A stretch of 64,000 nt of DNA from Panopea generosa (taxonomy: Eukaryota > Mollusca > Bivalvia > Adapedonta > Hiatellidae). Location of the stretch: the NCBI GenBank assembly GCA_029582155.1, contig CM055900.1, forward strand, positions 48,021,736-48,085,735, in the 5' to 3' direction. Position numbers and translations under genes: made by a program. This document shows, one piece after another, positions 12,455 through 23,427 of the stretch; positions within the stretch are counted from its first letter, which is position 1, and the number at the start of each line of letters is the position of its first letter. Below the pieces are notes generated by a model that had not been told where the DNA came from, did no database searches, and saw only the letters and a program-made list of their open reading frames with translations.

Positions 12455-12766
12455 TAAGTATTTATGAACAGTTTTTGCCCTTAATGATATTTGCTTTCAA
12501 TTTCTATGAAATAAATTCTATCTAACAGTACTTATATTGCAAATGAATACTTCACAATAAAAATACAGTCCCCAATCAATCGGGTCAAAATAATCATGTG
12601 TACATTGTTTGAAATTTTATATTATGTATCATTTCTTTAAGTTAAAAGAACTTTTTTAACAGTCGACTGCTTGTGATATTTTTTTTAATAAATGCTGTAG
12701 TAAAGTACTGTACTATATTCAATACACTAGCAGTGATGAAACATTGATTACTGATGTCTGACATAC

Positions 12767-12908
12767 CATGTAAGTAACGTTGTCCAACTTGGTGTTGCGC
12801 CGAAGGGTACCCGAGTGATGCGTATGCATGAGTCACATGAAAATGTAAGTGGTCAAAATAGAAGTATGCGTAGAATGCAAATGTTATGGTCAGGCATAAT
12901 GCCAATCC
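12767..12908 (-). CDS. Sel1-repeat membrane protein, exon 2 (membrane segment, first repeat)
   Basis: The acceptor TTTTTCAG|GGATTGGC lies at 12908 and the donor CATG|GTATGT ends the exon at 12767, phase 1. It encodes residues 56-102. GLALCLTITFAFYAYFYF is a strong membrane segment. It is followed by the first Sel1-like unit, with the diagnostic pattern A-x-L-G-Y-P-S-A-Q-H-x-V-G-Q-R-Y-L-H-G, matching the Sel1 consensus of small residue, AQ, LG and Y-x-x-G. The frame joins both neighbours without a stop. Confidence 0.85.
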
Positions 12909-13084
12909 CTGAAAAAGAGATAATATAATAGATAGTAATATAATAGTACAGAATCTAGTGATGAGGATCACATATCACAATCATTAATACATTTATGATA
13001 AAAAATAGAACATCTAGTATATTACAGGATTGTGCTTCTTGTAATATAATTAAGTTATACTAATCTATTTTACATCAATTGCAA

Positions 13085-13215
13085 AGAAAGCTCAAAGCTT
13101 ATAAATAAGAACTGCTCTTGAGTGGACTTCCTGGATAGAATCAGTACTGAGTGCTGTTTTTTGAGAGATAGGGATCGGACCTGTAACCTCTACCACCCCG
13201 CTACACTACCACCCC
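13085..13215 (-). mobile_element. SINE family 1, reverse copy
   Basis: It contains the family tail (AAAGCTCAAAGCTTATAAATA read on plus) and the anti-sense B box (GGGATCGGACCTGTAACCTC). It lies in intron 1 of the Sel1-repeat gene. Confidence 0.6.
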
Positions 13216-13899
13216 ACTGTAAAATATTTAAATTTCACTAAAGAACACTTCTATGTCAGCTCCTCAATGGTGACCAGGAATGAACCTTGGTTATCCATAT
13301 AAGTCAAAGGGCCTGCATTTGGCCTCTAAATAAAGTCCACATATTATGCCCTTCAATATATAGTTGGGATAGTGACATATAGCCTATCAGGTAATATATT
13401 TTTTCGTGTTTCTGACATTAATAAAGAATTGAAAGTGCATTTTTGACTTTCCATCGAACAATGAAGACTTTAAGCTTAAGGTTTAATATCTGTGACATTC
13501 ACAATGTTCGCAGTGCCATTAAACTGAGACAAGCGATTTTCATCATCCAATAAAACTCAAATTCTGTTCTCAGCTGTTCATTAGTTTATTTAAGCCAAAT
13601 ATCAACCTTGAACTTTTATACAATAACTTGTAATACACACATTACATAACAAACCGGTAAAATGCAGAAAATGCAATTTTAGGATTAAAGAACACATGGG
13701 AGATGTTATATTTGTAACCGGGTATATAGTTCAACACCAAGTCTGGATAGGGAATTTGGTTTTATTAGATGGCAATTATCATAATATAATAATTATAGTC
13801 AGAACTGCATTTTTAGCTTAATAAATTATTGTGAAATTATTTATTTAAAGAAATGAATACTTCTTATCAATGAATAGTTGTAAATATATATTAATTTTG

Positions 13900-13990
13900 A
13901 TGGTCTTCACTTGTTGAGTATCCGCACTTGTCACGCAGGAGACCGGGGTTCAATTTCTCATCGGGGAGCCATTTTGTAACCGGGTATATA
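13900..13990 (+). mobile_element. tRNA-like fragment
   Basis: A B-box-like GGGGTTCAATTTCTC follows a partial A-box region. The phrase TTTGTAACCGGGTATATAGTTCA occurs just downstream (about 13973) and also at about 13710, so this is a dispersed repeat and not a tRNA gene. Confidence 0.45.
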
Positions 13991-14329
13991 GTTCATTATG
14001 TCATACAATTAATTATATAAGTCCTATACAACGGTAGATACTTTGTATTTTTGGCTGGACCGACAGACCTTAATTGTTGAATATTGTACTTAAAGTTTGA
14101 AATCAATATCTTCATGTTGTTATACACACTTAATAATACTAAAATTCTTTGCTTATGCCGGTCATAATAAAAATTGTGAAACTAAGCATTTAATAAAGCT
14201 GGAAAAGAATCTATTAATTAAATGTTATCTTAAGCTTCTTTTTTTTAATGGGGTTTTATGCCATTTTCAAAACATTTCAGGTTATATATGGCATATCCAG
14301 TTTTACTGGTTGACTGAGTAGAATCACCG

Positions 14330-14462
14330 TTCTTCCGAAAGTAACTGGAAACTTTCTCACAAAGTATTTAGAGCGAGTGGGACTCGAACCTACAACCTTA
14401 GAGATGAGAGGTAAGTGATCTTGAGAAGGCGCCTTAGACCACTCAGAGACGGAGGACCCATT
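14330..14462 (-). mobile_element. tRNA-Leu-like SINE, family 3
   Basis: On the minus strand it reads TCTCTGAGTGGTCTAAGGCG, a variable-arm-like region and GTAGGTTCGAGTCCCACTCG, which resembles a tRNA-Leu head (A box TGAGTGGTCTAAGG, B box GGTTCGAGTCC). Related copies lie at 26445-26585 and about 30600-30690. Tail sequence follows on the left side. Confidence 0.65.
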
Positions 14463-15454
14463 TATCTTAAACTACATTTGTTTAATTATAATATATTAGA
14501 GAGTACGTAGGCCTCATATAGGCCATATATATGCATAGATTCTGTGGCTTTTTATAACTTCAGAAAATAAGTCATCACCAAAGCTGACCATGTAAAAACA
14601 ATAATTATGAATGTTATTTGTACCTGTACCTTATTATTGGGAAAACAAATTAGACACACATTCTGGACTAAGTCTATTCCAATACATCAGTGTCTACTTT
14701 AAATGTTCCATTACAGATAATCAATAAAAATCAATATCTGACATTTCTTATACACACGGTGCTATTCTATCAATACAACTGAATAAATAATGCAACTTTT
14801 CAAGCAGGACAAAACAACACTGCCAGTGGTAGTAGTATATAGTTCAGCTCATCTGTGTTGAGCTAAAAGTACCGCTTACTGAAATCAATGGCGAATCTAC
14901 TGTTTACTGTCCACCCCCTCTAAACTGAAGTTCTGGATCCGCCACTGATAATAATGTTGTTTTTCTTAAACGCATAACCAATTTTTACTAGGAAGCGTAT
15001 GTAAATAGTTTGGAATATATGCATGTTCACTATTTTTTTGCCATAAAAATAAAGCATGCTTGAGCATTTGTTTAAAACATGCAAGAGTTCTAGAGTTGAA
15101 TTCCTTCTTAGGCAACTGATTAAAAAAAATATCTTTTAATTGAAGCAAATAAAAAATTGAAAATTATTTTACTGAGCTTATATAAATATAAAATCATAGA
15201 GAACTAGCAGGGGTCTATACCCATTCAGTATTACAGCTAAGATTGCTGAATGAACACATACCGGAATTACTTTCCTTCCCTACTCATTTCTTCAAGAGCT
15301 TGCCCACTAACCAGTTATACACAAATGGAGCAAAGTGCTATATCTATTCCGGTATTGGAAACACATATTATATTCTGGATAGCATGTTGTATATCTATAA
15401 GACTTATTTAATGGAAGCTTTATGCTGGGGATAATCTACTGACTGAATGAACCA

Positions 15455-15765
15455 CAGCAATTGTCTAAGGGTAGAGCATCTGCCTCACATTCGGAAGGTT
15501 GTATGTTCGATTCCTGGCCGGGTCAGAGCAAAGACTAGAAGCTTCCTTGCTTGGTTTTCAGCATTGAGAGGATAGTTCTAGGGCTGATTGGCCTGGTGTC
15601 AGTATAATATGTGACTGGACGGTGTATCATACCATGTGTCTGCGGCTTGATACTCCAGTGTGGCAGTGCTCTGAATACTGTCTCAAGTAAACATGGTTGA
15701 GATATCACTAAAAGTTGTTGAAAGTGACACTAAACACCATACAATAACAATAAAGAATTCCATTT
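15455..15765 (+). mobile_element. tRNA-derived SINE, family 4
   Basis: Head TGTCTAAGGGTAGAGCATCT with B box TATGTTCGATTCCTGG, then a long body ending TTGAAAGTGACACTAAACAC. A tail copy in reverse is at 11580-11775 and a reverse relative at 46735-47015. It lies in intron 1 of the Sel1-repeat gene. Confidence 0.7.
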
Positions 15766-16232
15766 ATAAACTGACCTCGTAATAAATAGCAATGCACTGT
15801 TAACCTACTGATCAAATATATACAGATGCTCATCTGTCATAAAATATAAATTTTCCATTTTACAAAATGTAATTTAAATTTACAGAAATGACCATCAAGT
15901 TACATTACAAAACATATAAAATAGAGCTAAATGTGACAGCACTTAGAACACGGGTCCTCATATATAGAGACCGTAACAATATGACAATATAATGTTGATT
16001 CAAATTCTGACGTCACGTGCTGTCACCCGCCATCACGTTACCAGACTTTTCACCCACTATAAAAATAAATCACTGACACCAATCTGAAGATTCGGATGTA
16101 TGAAACTAACCTTTAAACAAAAATATTAAACTGAATTGACATATACTAACAATGATTGAAGCTATGAAGCAAAAATCAATCACGAGTATTCCATGGAATA
16201 AAACGATCGCCAGTATCGCGCCATACAATTAC

Positions 16233-16397
16233 CTCGATAACACGAATATGGGTCGGATCAGGTTTTTTCCGTCTTGCAAGATAAACTTTCCCTCCGTATG
16301 GTAGTTCTGGATTCCAATCTGGATCATTCTCCGGTACAAATCGTTGCCGAATACCAGCTTCCCCAGAGATCAACCCCGTTGTCTCTAAGTCCGCCAT
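16233..16397 (-). CDS. Sel1-repeat membrane protein, coding exon 1
   Basis: This exon encodes residues 1-55, from MADLETTGLISGEAG to RVIE. The start is the ATG at 16397, in the context AAGATGGCGG, a near-ideal Kozak site. The open frame continues upstream to a GTG at 16424, which is not a plausible animal start. The donor is GAG|GTAATT at 16233/16232, phase 0. The segment is hydrophilic, with acidic and proline-rich stretches (PENDPDWNPELP) followed by a basic RRKK patch, and has no signal peptide. With the hydrophobic segment in the next exon it fits a signal-anchor protein whose N-terminus probably faces the cytosol, by the positive-inside tendency of RRKK. The local sequence is less AT-rich than the surroundings, as expected near a promoter. 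Confidence 0.85.
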
Positions 16398-17018
16398 CTT
16401 GTAAACAACAGTTTCAAGTGCCACCTTGCGGAAGCTGAGTCTGTTGCCAAGGATACAACAGGTGCGCGTTTAATTGATTAATGGCGGGAAAGTAGGAATG
16501 GCAGCATTGCACACTTTCATTACATTCAGTAGATCTATTATCTAATTTAACTTGTGTCGATAATGTTTATCTTTGCTATGCAATAGGGTTGATTGGTTTT
16601 CACTTATTTACTTTTATTGCATATTGTGTTGTATATAGAAACAAGCCTATAAAAAAATAATTCGGAAAGCAAACATAGATATCTAAAGTTGACTGGATCG
16701 TTAATTGTTTTGTTTGATATAAATAATTAGTCACGGTCTTTAATGTAGACTACATTCTCATTTAATGTAGACAATGGAATTAATCATGTTTAAGTAGTGT
16801 TATAACATATGTTCTATTTTACATCATCTACGTAACTGGCGCTTCTCATTTCTCCGTTGATCTGATCAAAGGTGATACTCGTTTCTTTGAAATAGTTTTT
16901 CTAAGTGTGCGATGGTGTCCGTAATATAATTTCAGTTTCTTTATAAATTATAATTTTATTGTAGATTTTAAATTAAAGCAATTACGTAGTTTTATTTTGT
17001 AAATGTCTGTTATATTGT
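16398..17018. promoter_or_regulatory. Presumed 5' flank/promoter region of the Sel1-repeat gene
   Basis: It immediately precedes the ATG at 16397 on the minus strand. The first 100 bases are less AT-rich than the surroundings and contain several CpGs. No TATA box at a convincing position was identified, so the role is inferred from location only. Confidence 0.4.
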
Positions 17019-17026
17019 GTTGGTAT

Positions 17027-18451
17027 GAATGTCGGACGAAGCGTACCACTGCCTAACCGTACCAGGACGAAGCGTACCACTTTCTAGGACGAAGCGTACC
17101 ACATATAGATTATATAGTGAAATTTTATTAATATTAATAAATTGTTTGTTAAACTGTTTAAAAGTGTATTATGTATTTATTTTTTTAATGATATTAATGT
17201 ATCACTTGTTAAACTGTTAAAAGTGTATTATGTTATTTATATTTATGAATTAAAATACGTCTATGATTTAACTACATGTTGCTGTTATTTATTTACATTC
17301 CAGTGTAATTGTGTTTTTCTTTCTGTTTTATGTTTCTATTTTGATAACTCTTTGGCTGTGTATATAATAACCAATTTGTACTATTTCGGGATTTTAATTT
17401 GGTTAAAGGAGTTCATCGTAATTACAACTTAAATAATTATACTTAATTAATGAATAACGATGTGTTCATTCATTAATTAATTTTATATAAAACACTATTT
17501 GCTTGTTTGTTATATTATTAACTTAATTGGGTTCTGATTGAAAGAGTTCTCCGTAATTAAATCATTTATTAATCTTATATTATACAATATTTGATTGTTT
17601 GTTATATTATTATCCTAATTTGGGTTCCAATTAAAGGAGTTCTCCGTGAACTAATTAAGTACTCAATGTCGCGAGACAAACAAAGATAAAATCGTATGTT
17701 TTATGTAAAATGTGCTATTTGTTAAATGTTTGAAATAAAAAAAAAATGTTTGTATGTTTTATCATATTTCAGGTTATCTATTAGTTATGACAAAAATAAA
17801 ATGTTTGTATGTGCTATATGTAAAATGTATGTGCTATATGTAAATTGTGCTATTTGTTAAATGTTTGATTGAAAAAAATGTGTTTTAAGAGAAAAAAAGG
17901 TATGTCTTATCATATTTCAGGTAAAAAAATGTATGTTTTATCAAATTTCAGGTTATCAATTAATTATGACAAAAAAAAAATGTTTGTATGTGCTATATGT
18001 AAAATGTGCTATTTGTTAAATGTTTGATTGAAAAAAATGTGTTTTAAGAGAAAAAAATGTATGTCTTATCATATTTCAGGTAAAAAATGTATGTTTTATC
18101 ATATTTCAATTAATTATGACAAAAATAAATTTTTTAATGTTTTAAGAGAAAAAATGTATGTTTTATCATATTTCAATTAATTATGACAAAAATAAATTTT
18201 TTAATCAAAAACATTATCTTTGTGTTTTCTCGTTCTTTATAACCTAACTATATTTTCATTTAATAAGTTATTCACACGTATTATATATTATCACCATGTA
18301 AATGACACTTGTTATGTTGTTATTCACACCTTTTATCGAGCGCCCCACTAGGTATTTACTACTATATAATCTATAGGTGGTACGCTTCGTCCTGAAATGG
18401 TACGTAAAGGCAGTGGTACGCTAAGACAGTGGTACGCTTCGTCCTGCACCC
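17027..18451. mobile_element. 1.4-kb non-autonomous DNA transposon with 8-bp target duplication
   Basis: Long terminal inverted repeats: the left end has GGACGAAGCGTACCACTGCC and two further GGACGAAGCGTACCAC copies (about 17071 and 17088) before TATAGATTATATAGT. The right end holds the inverted counterparts (GTGGTACGCTTCGTCC). GTTGGTAT flanks both ends (17019-17026 and 18452-18459), a likely 8-bp target duplication. The interior (about 17680-18215) repeats phrases like GTTTTATCATATTTCAATTA and has no transposase. The superfamily is not assigned; 8-bp duplications occur in hAT, P and Merlin types. Confidence 0.8.
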
Positions 18452-18459
18452 GTTGGTAT

Positions 18460-19090
18460 TACTAATTGTCATGAAACGTCTCATATAATTCTATTTCGAA
18501 TGACTGTGTACATTGCTATAATCTCTATTGTATCTTGTATTGTAGTATTTATACATGTATGAGACGAAAATAAAGGCTTATACTTTGTTTAACTTGTGTC
18601 GGTAATCTTTATCTTCGTAATCCAAAGACAGATTGACTTATGTATTGACCATGCTTCTTTTACATCCGAACAAACAAAAATATTTAACGATTAATAATGA
18701 TTGAGTTCTACATATTTGTTTTAATTAGTTTTTGCAAAGTTATAGAACTTGCAAATGCTGTTGACTGCTGCTTCTGGTTGAAATACCGTTATCACGAGCC
18801 GCTGGCCATTAGTACGAGAATGGCAAACATGGGATGAAGTGAGCTATCAAAATAACTATATATAAACTGTTATGCTGCAACTAACTCACTCTGTCTCTTT
18901 CTTCTTCTTCTCTTTCTCTCTTTCAAAACTCAAATAGATATTGTTTTCTTTATCTGTCTCCCGTAATAATTGTAAATGATATAGGGTTTGTATGTATTCA
19001 AACAAACGATTGTGTAATCTCGGAGAAGGCCGAATCTTATGTTGGCAGAACTCGTGGTACAACCCATTTCATTAAAAAAAAATTAAATAA
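18460..19090. other. Intergenic, CT-rich patch only
   Basis: A CT-rich stretch (about 18890-18930) is the only notable feature. No gene seen. Confidence 0.4.
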
Positions 19091-19224
19091 AATATTGAAA
19101 TTAAACTATTCGATAGTATTGTTACATTATGTTTCGTGTAATTTTGAGGTCCGTTGTCCTGTGCATGCCGGTTCTTGCCATGCCTGCGGAGGCTTGCAAC
19201 ATAAAAATGTGGAACTTTACAAGA

Positions 19225-19330
19225 CAATGTTTCAGAATTTCAAGTACTGGGGCATACCATTTCTGATATATAGATAGAATGAACCTGTGCTTAAATGGCC
19301 TGTGAAGAAGCCTGCTATTGGAAAACAATA
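19225..19330 (-). repeat. Dispersed repeat related to the 30-bp minisatellite
   Basis: On the minus strand it reads CAGGCTTCTTCACAGGCCAT, then AAATGGTATGCCCCAGTACT. The same order of motifs occurs at 27075-27160 on the plus strand. The second motif is the unit that is tandemly amplified at 28540-29070. Confidence 0.7.
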
Positions 19331-19584
19331 AATAACAAACACTAAATATCATAATCAGAACAAATTTTAGTACAGATATCTCAAATAGTACACTTTTACA
19401 GAAGAAATGGTCCCATTTTTAATGACTGAAAAACGTAACAAACTAATAATCAATTCCCCCACAAGTGAATACATGAGTTTAATGCAGACTAAAATACATG
19501 AGTTCAATGCAGACTAAAACTTAAAATGAAAAATAACAAGAATACAGTTTTGATCAGAAAAGGACTGTGTTGTCTGACAATGCA

Positions 19585-19700
19585 TGGAATATCATAATAT
19601 TCATCAATATATTAATGCATATTCATCAAATATTTATAAATTTATTACGCATATTCATCAAATATTCATAAATATATTATGCATATTCATCAAAATTCGA
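19585..19700. repeat. Short AT-rich tandem repeat
   Basis: About three copies of a 30-35 bp unit containing GCATATTCATCAAATATT and ATAAATATATTA. Confidence 0.7.
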
Positions 19701-20152
19701 GTTTGATGGTTATGATTTATATTTTTTATCAATGGATTTCTTATTTATTGATTTTTAAAATAATACATCACATTTAGCATGAACCACTTATCTGGTCCCG
19801 GCTGAGTTTCTGTTTCGATGTTATATACATGTTTATTATGCTGTTGGCCAATACATAGCTCAACAACCCTTATATTGAACTATTTTGCCAGTCCTGTCGG
19901 TTTCAAGCCATGGAAGTACTACTGTAGTTTCAAGGTGCCTTCCACACAGCTTATCTCCATGAATGTTCGTTTTAGAATATTTCAATAGATTTTTACCATG
20001 CAACTATCCAGCTCTGCCCCTTTATTTGAAATGTGACATAAATATCAGCTGTCCTTGACTGCCACTCACATTGATGTGAAACCCTATAAGCTTAATTGGA
20101 ATCAACACTTCAGAATTTCAATACTGCAAATGTAAAATGTTATATAACTTTA

Positions 20153-20300
20153 ATTTAGCTCGATTGTAAAGAGAGCTCAAAGCTTATAAAATGAACAACT
20201 ATATAGCTTTTTTAGCATCAGGTCAAGCTTGGGATCAATCCAAGGACCTCTGATATGAGCGGCTTATACTCTATCCACTATATTACCATCCAACTTTGAT
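20153..20300 (-). mobile_element. SINE family 1, reverse copy
   Basis: It contains TAAAGAGAGCTCAAAGCTTA and the anti-sense B-box region GGGATCAATCCAAGGACC. Same layout as 13085-13215. Confidence 0.6.
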
Positions 20301-20466
20301 TTAAAATGTGTAAAAATGCAATTTTCACATATTTTTCTGTGAAATCAGTTCAATAAAATCAGTTTCATTAAATTCAAAGGGATACCAGACAATCTAAAAG
20401 GAACAAATACAAAACTTCACATTTTTTATAAAACTAGCAGTGTCACACTAGATGAAGATATAAGTT

Positions 20467-21725
20467 AACAAGAGCCCCACAAGTGGTTGCAGATGTTTAT
20501 CCATATATGAACTGTGCTTCTAAGTTTCAAGTTTTATTAGCAAATCTGCAACCTTTGGCCATTTACAAAATAGTATTACATAAGATATGGCCAAGACAGC
20601 AATAAATACAAAATTACATATTAACTATATATACACTACAAACAACACATTATTTTTTTATATAGTACTTAAATCATTCAAAATAGTTTTACGAATATTG
20701 AAGGCTTCTGTTATAAATTCGGAGACTTTATACAACAAAAGGTTTATTCTTGGAAGCCATTATAGAATTAAATTTATTTAATGAGGACCACGCTTGGTGG
20801 CCTAAGTATTTATTTAAAATGTCTGTATACCTGGTACAACATAATAAGAAGTGATATTCCATTTCGATTACATTTTGAGTATATAATTTACAAAATCTGT
20901 TTGAATGGTCAATTCCATTATATCTACCAGTTTCTATTTCAAGAGAGTGTGAACTTAATCTCAAGCCTAGAAAATAACTTTCTTAAATTATCATTATTAA
21001 TTTATTCTAAATAATCCTCGTAACAGAAATCTTTTTGAATTTTATGTAGTAATCAAGTTTAGGACAATTATTTACAACAGTGTTCCATTCTTGTATGAAC
21101 TGTTCACGTACACACCTTATAAATAAAGGTAAATAATTTGTGTTACTGTTAAAATTGTTGATCACATTTGAAAACTCTAGGTTATCGACAAAAGCACTTA
21201 ATATATGATTAGCCCAACAGTTACCGTTTACATGGTTAAGGACATCAATATACATATAATATACAGGCGAGTTAACATAATTTTTTCAACCAGAATTTTA
21301 ATGACCTCTCTTCAGCAAGTTACAGATAATGGATACCTAATTTACTGTAAACAGCAAAATGAGAGGTTTGTTTATATACACCAAGTATATACTTGCAGGA
21401 TTTAATATGAAGTTTGTCTACTTCTTTGAAGTTTACAGACACCCAGATCTCAGATCCATACAGTAAAATTTGTACGACCATAGAGTCTAAAAGTGACAAT
21501 TTTGTATCGAGCTGTACTCTGTCAAAAACAGATAATAAACTAAGGACTTGTTCACACAACGTTTTAACAGAATATGCTTGATTACCAGCATGCATAAATT
21601 TATTATCTAAATACGTAAAATGGTCAACAATTTCAATTTTCTCACCGTTGATTAAAAATTCAAAATTATGGTTTTGCTTTCTTTTTTCAAATATACATAC
21701 TTTTGTTTTACTAACATTTTATAAA
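20467..21725 (-). pseudogene. Decayed non-LTR retrotransposon, reverse transcriptase C-terminal part and 3'UTR
   Basis: Three minus-strand frames in order carry the end of a LINE polymerase ORF. The region about 21725-21320 includes 'KTKVCIF' and 'INGEKIEIVDHFTYLD', then 'LLDSMVVQILLYGSEIW' and 'KSCKYILGVYKQTSHFAVYSKLG'. The region 21255-21007 has the 'REQFIQEWNTVV' motif. The region 20964-20728 has 'LRLSSHSLEIETGRYN' and 'HFLLCC'. These are hallmarks of jockey/CR1-type elements after the catalytic domain. Stops and frameshifts between segments make it inactive, and the catalytic palm is absent, so the copy is 5'-truncated. The remainder to about 20467 is probably 3'UTR. Confidence 0.8.
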
Positions 21726-22220
21726 GTTCAGTCACTATAACTTAAGTAGTTTGTTTCGAAACAGAGAAAAAAATGAGGTTAATATAAAGCTTTAACCCGA
21801 TAATGCAAGTATTTAAAAAGTCCATTAAATAGGTCAAGTTCAGTGATGTAAACTTCTTTAAGTTGACGGTGATCAGCTTACAGAATCAATAGCATTACTG
21901 AAAAAAAAAAATAGATTAAAAAAAATAATAAAACTCAAGCTAAACAAAAAAATTTAAGGTTTTAGAACCCAAAGTATGTACATTTCGGTAAGTTATATAC
22001 ATTAATTCTATAACATAATATGAATGTGTTTATGAAGTCATTATAGTCACTATAACTGAGTAGTTTATTCAGAAATGGAGAATAAACTGAGCTAAACATA
22101 AAATCTTAACAGGCGGACGAATATGACGACAACGCCGATGCAACGGTCATGACCCACAATAGCCCTTCTTTTTTTTCTTTAAAAAAATTGAGCTAAAAAT
22201 ATTTATAAACACAAACTGGT
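21726..22220. repeat. Two related AT-rich segments
   Basis: The phrase TCACTATAACTTAAGTAGTT with an imperfect continuation occurs at about 21732 and again at about 22048 (TCACTATAACTGAGTAGTTT), so the stretch holds a diverged duplication. A Helitron-like GAGCTAAAAAT terminus occurs at 22190. Confidence 0.5.
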
Positions 22221-22939
22221 TTATCCTTGGATACAATCTTAGTAACAGCTGCTTCAAGTTTAGTGCTGCTTCACATTTTACTTGCTATTGGTTCAAACAG
22301 ACATCTGTTTTATTTCTCAAATATATTTACCACATATATTCCTCTCCCTAGTGTATCAAAATTAACATTACTAGCAATGGCAGTTACAACAACATTGAGT
22401 CATCACAAGTGTCTTAACTTTTGGTCACTCTGAGAAAATATCATTCTGGGCATCAGGGGCAATTGTACATCCTCTTATTTTGAGCAGTTTTGCTAGAATC
22501 CTAGAATTATGCATGATGCGACCCATACAGTATTGTATAGATGAGTATTTAGGGCAGATTAGACATGAAACATCTACTAATACACAATAAAGAAAGTAAA
22601 GGACATAAGTTATGTACCGGGCACTCTTATTTTGCCAATTTAACAGAACTACACCAGCAGTATAACACTTAAAAACTTTTGTGGACTTGAATATTATATA
22701 ACTTGAATATTTATATTATAACCAGAATTGTTCTTTGATTATACATTTTAAAAAAAATGAAGGGAAGAATAAAATTCATGATTCAATGCAAAGGACAGTA
22801 CTTTATAATTTCTATATTAGCATCAAATATATTTAAACCACTATATATATGAAAACCACTTCCTTACTTATTAGAAAAAATAAGGTTATTTATTGAACAC
22901 TGAAATATACAATTAATCTTCTAATTTAATGGCCTTTAC

Positions 22940-23260
22940 CCTTATCTCAAGGGTTTACATGTTCTGTATACCTTCAAACAACAGTGTGAATGTGAATGAA
23001 TGGGTAGTGTTTTCGGCATACCAACACATAGGTTATTCGAATGCAAACATGAAGCAAGATTACAGGGCCACTCTACATGTACTAAAACAACAAATTAACA
23101 TACAGATGAACATGCAGAATGAACCTAGAACCTTGTTACCTGCTAAACTGCAGAGTTTCAGCTAATTCTATTGTATAACTCAAACTGTCGCTTCCTACGA
23201 TGTGTATGAGCAAGTCACAGTGATCCTTTTCTCTCTTTATACATTTATCTCAGGGAATGC
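22940..23260 (+). repeat. Dispersed repeat B, copy 1
   Basis: Similar to the reverse strand of 57330-57660. Both contain AACATGCAGAATGAACCTAG, ACTGCAGAG and, on one side, a 'GGTTATTCGA..CAAACA' segment. The 78-residue open frame at 22929-23165 lies in it; the counterpart frame at 57292-57492 shares 'MNMQNEPRTLxPAxLQ' only because the DNA is repeated, and shows no conservation pattern of a gene. Confidence 0.7.
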
Positions 23261-23427
23261 AATTTACATACCAGTAAATGCAAAAACGCTTTACACTATA
23301 GCTTAAAATAATTGCTATTATATTATTTTAGTGGCAATGTCATAATCACAAATATACAAATGTATGTGTATAGAGGAGTCAGAATTTCAGATTAATAAAT
23401 GTACTGGATTTCATTACAATATAAACA

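Larger units (their letters stand above)
6263..16397 (-). other. Gene model: Sel1-repeat membrane protein, 5 coding exons
   Basis: Five minus-strand exons join in frame into a 178-residue protein. Coding pieces are 16233-16397, 12767-12908, 12062-12107, 7790-7876 and 6263-6359 (537 bases including stop); phases are 0, 1, 2, 2 and every intron has GT and AG ends. Introns are 3324, 659, 4185 and 1430 bp. The protein has a polar N-terminal part of about 55 residues, one hydrophobic segment (about 56-74) and then Sel1/TPR-like helical repeats to the C-terminus. Sel1 repeats usually act as protein-protein scaffolds. No enzyme motif is visible and I cannot name the orthologue. Splicing is read from the genome only, and untranslated exons are not defined. 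Introns hold SINEs, a MITE and a large minisatellite. Confidence 0.85.

Noticed and set aside
14370-14460. tRNA-Leu gene
   Set aside because: A and B boxes are present, but the acceptor stem does not pair properly and related diverged copies have SINE tails.
16398-16424. Upstream extension of the Sel1-repeat protein by nine residues
   Set aside because: The first codon there is GTG; the ATG at 16397 has a strong Kozak context, so the shorter protein is preferred.
20728-21595. Active reverse transcriptase gene
   Set aside because: Only the end of a LINE polymerase is present, broken by stops and frame changes, without the catalytic domain.
22929-23165. Small protein gene shared with 57292-57492
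   Set aside because: The shared peptide comes from a dispersed DNA repeat; the other parts differ by frame and length.
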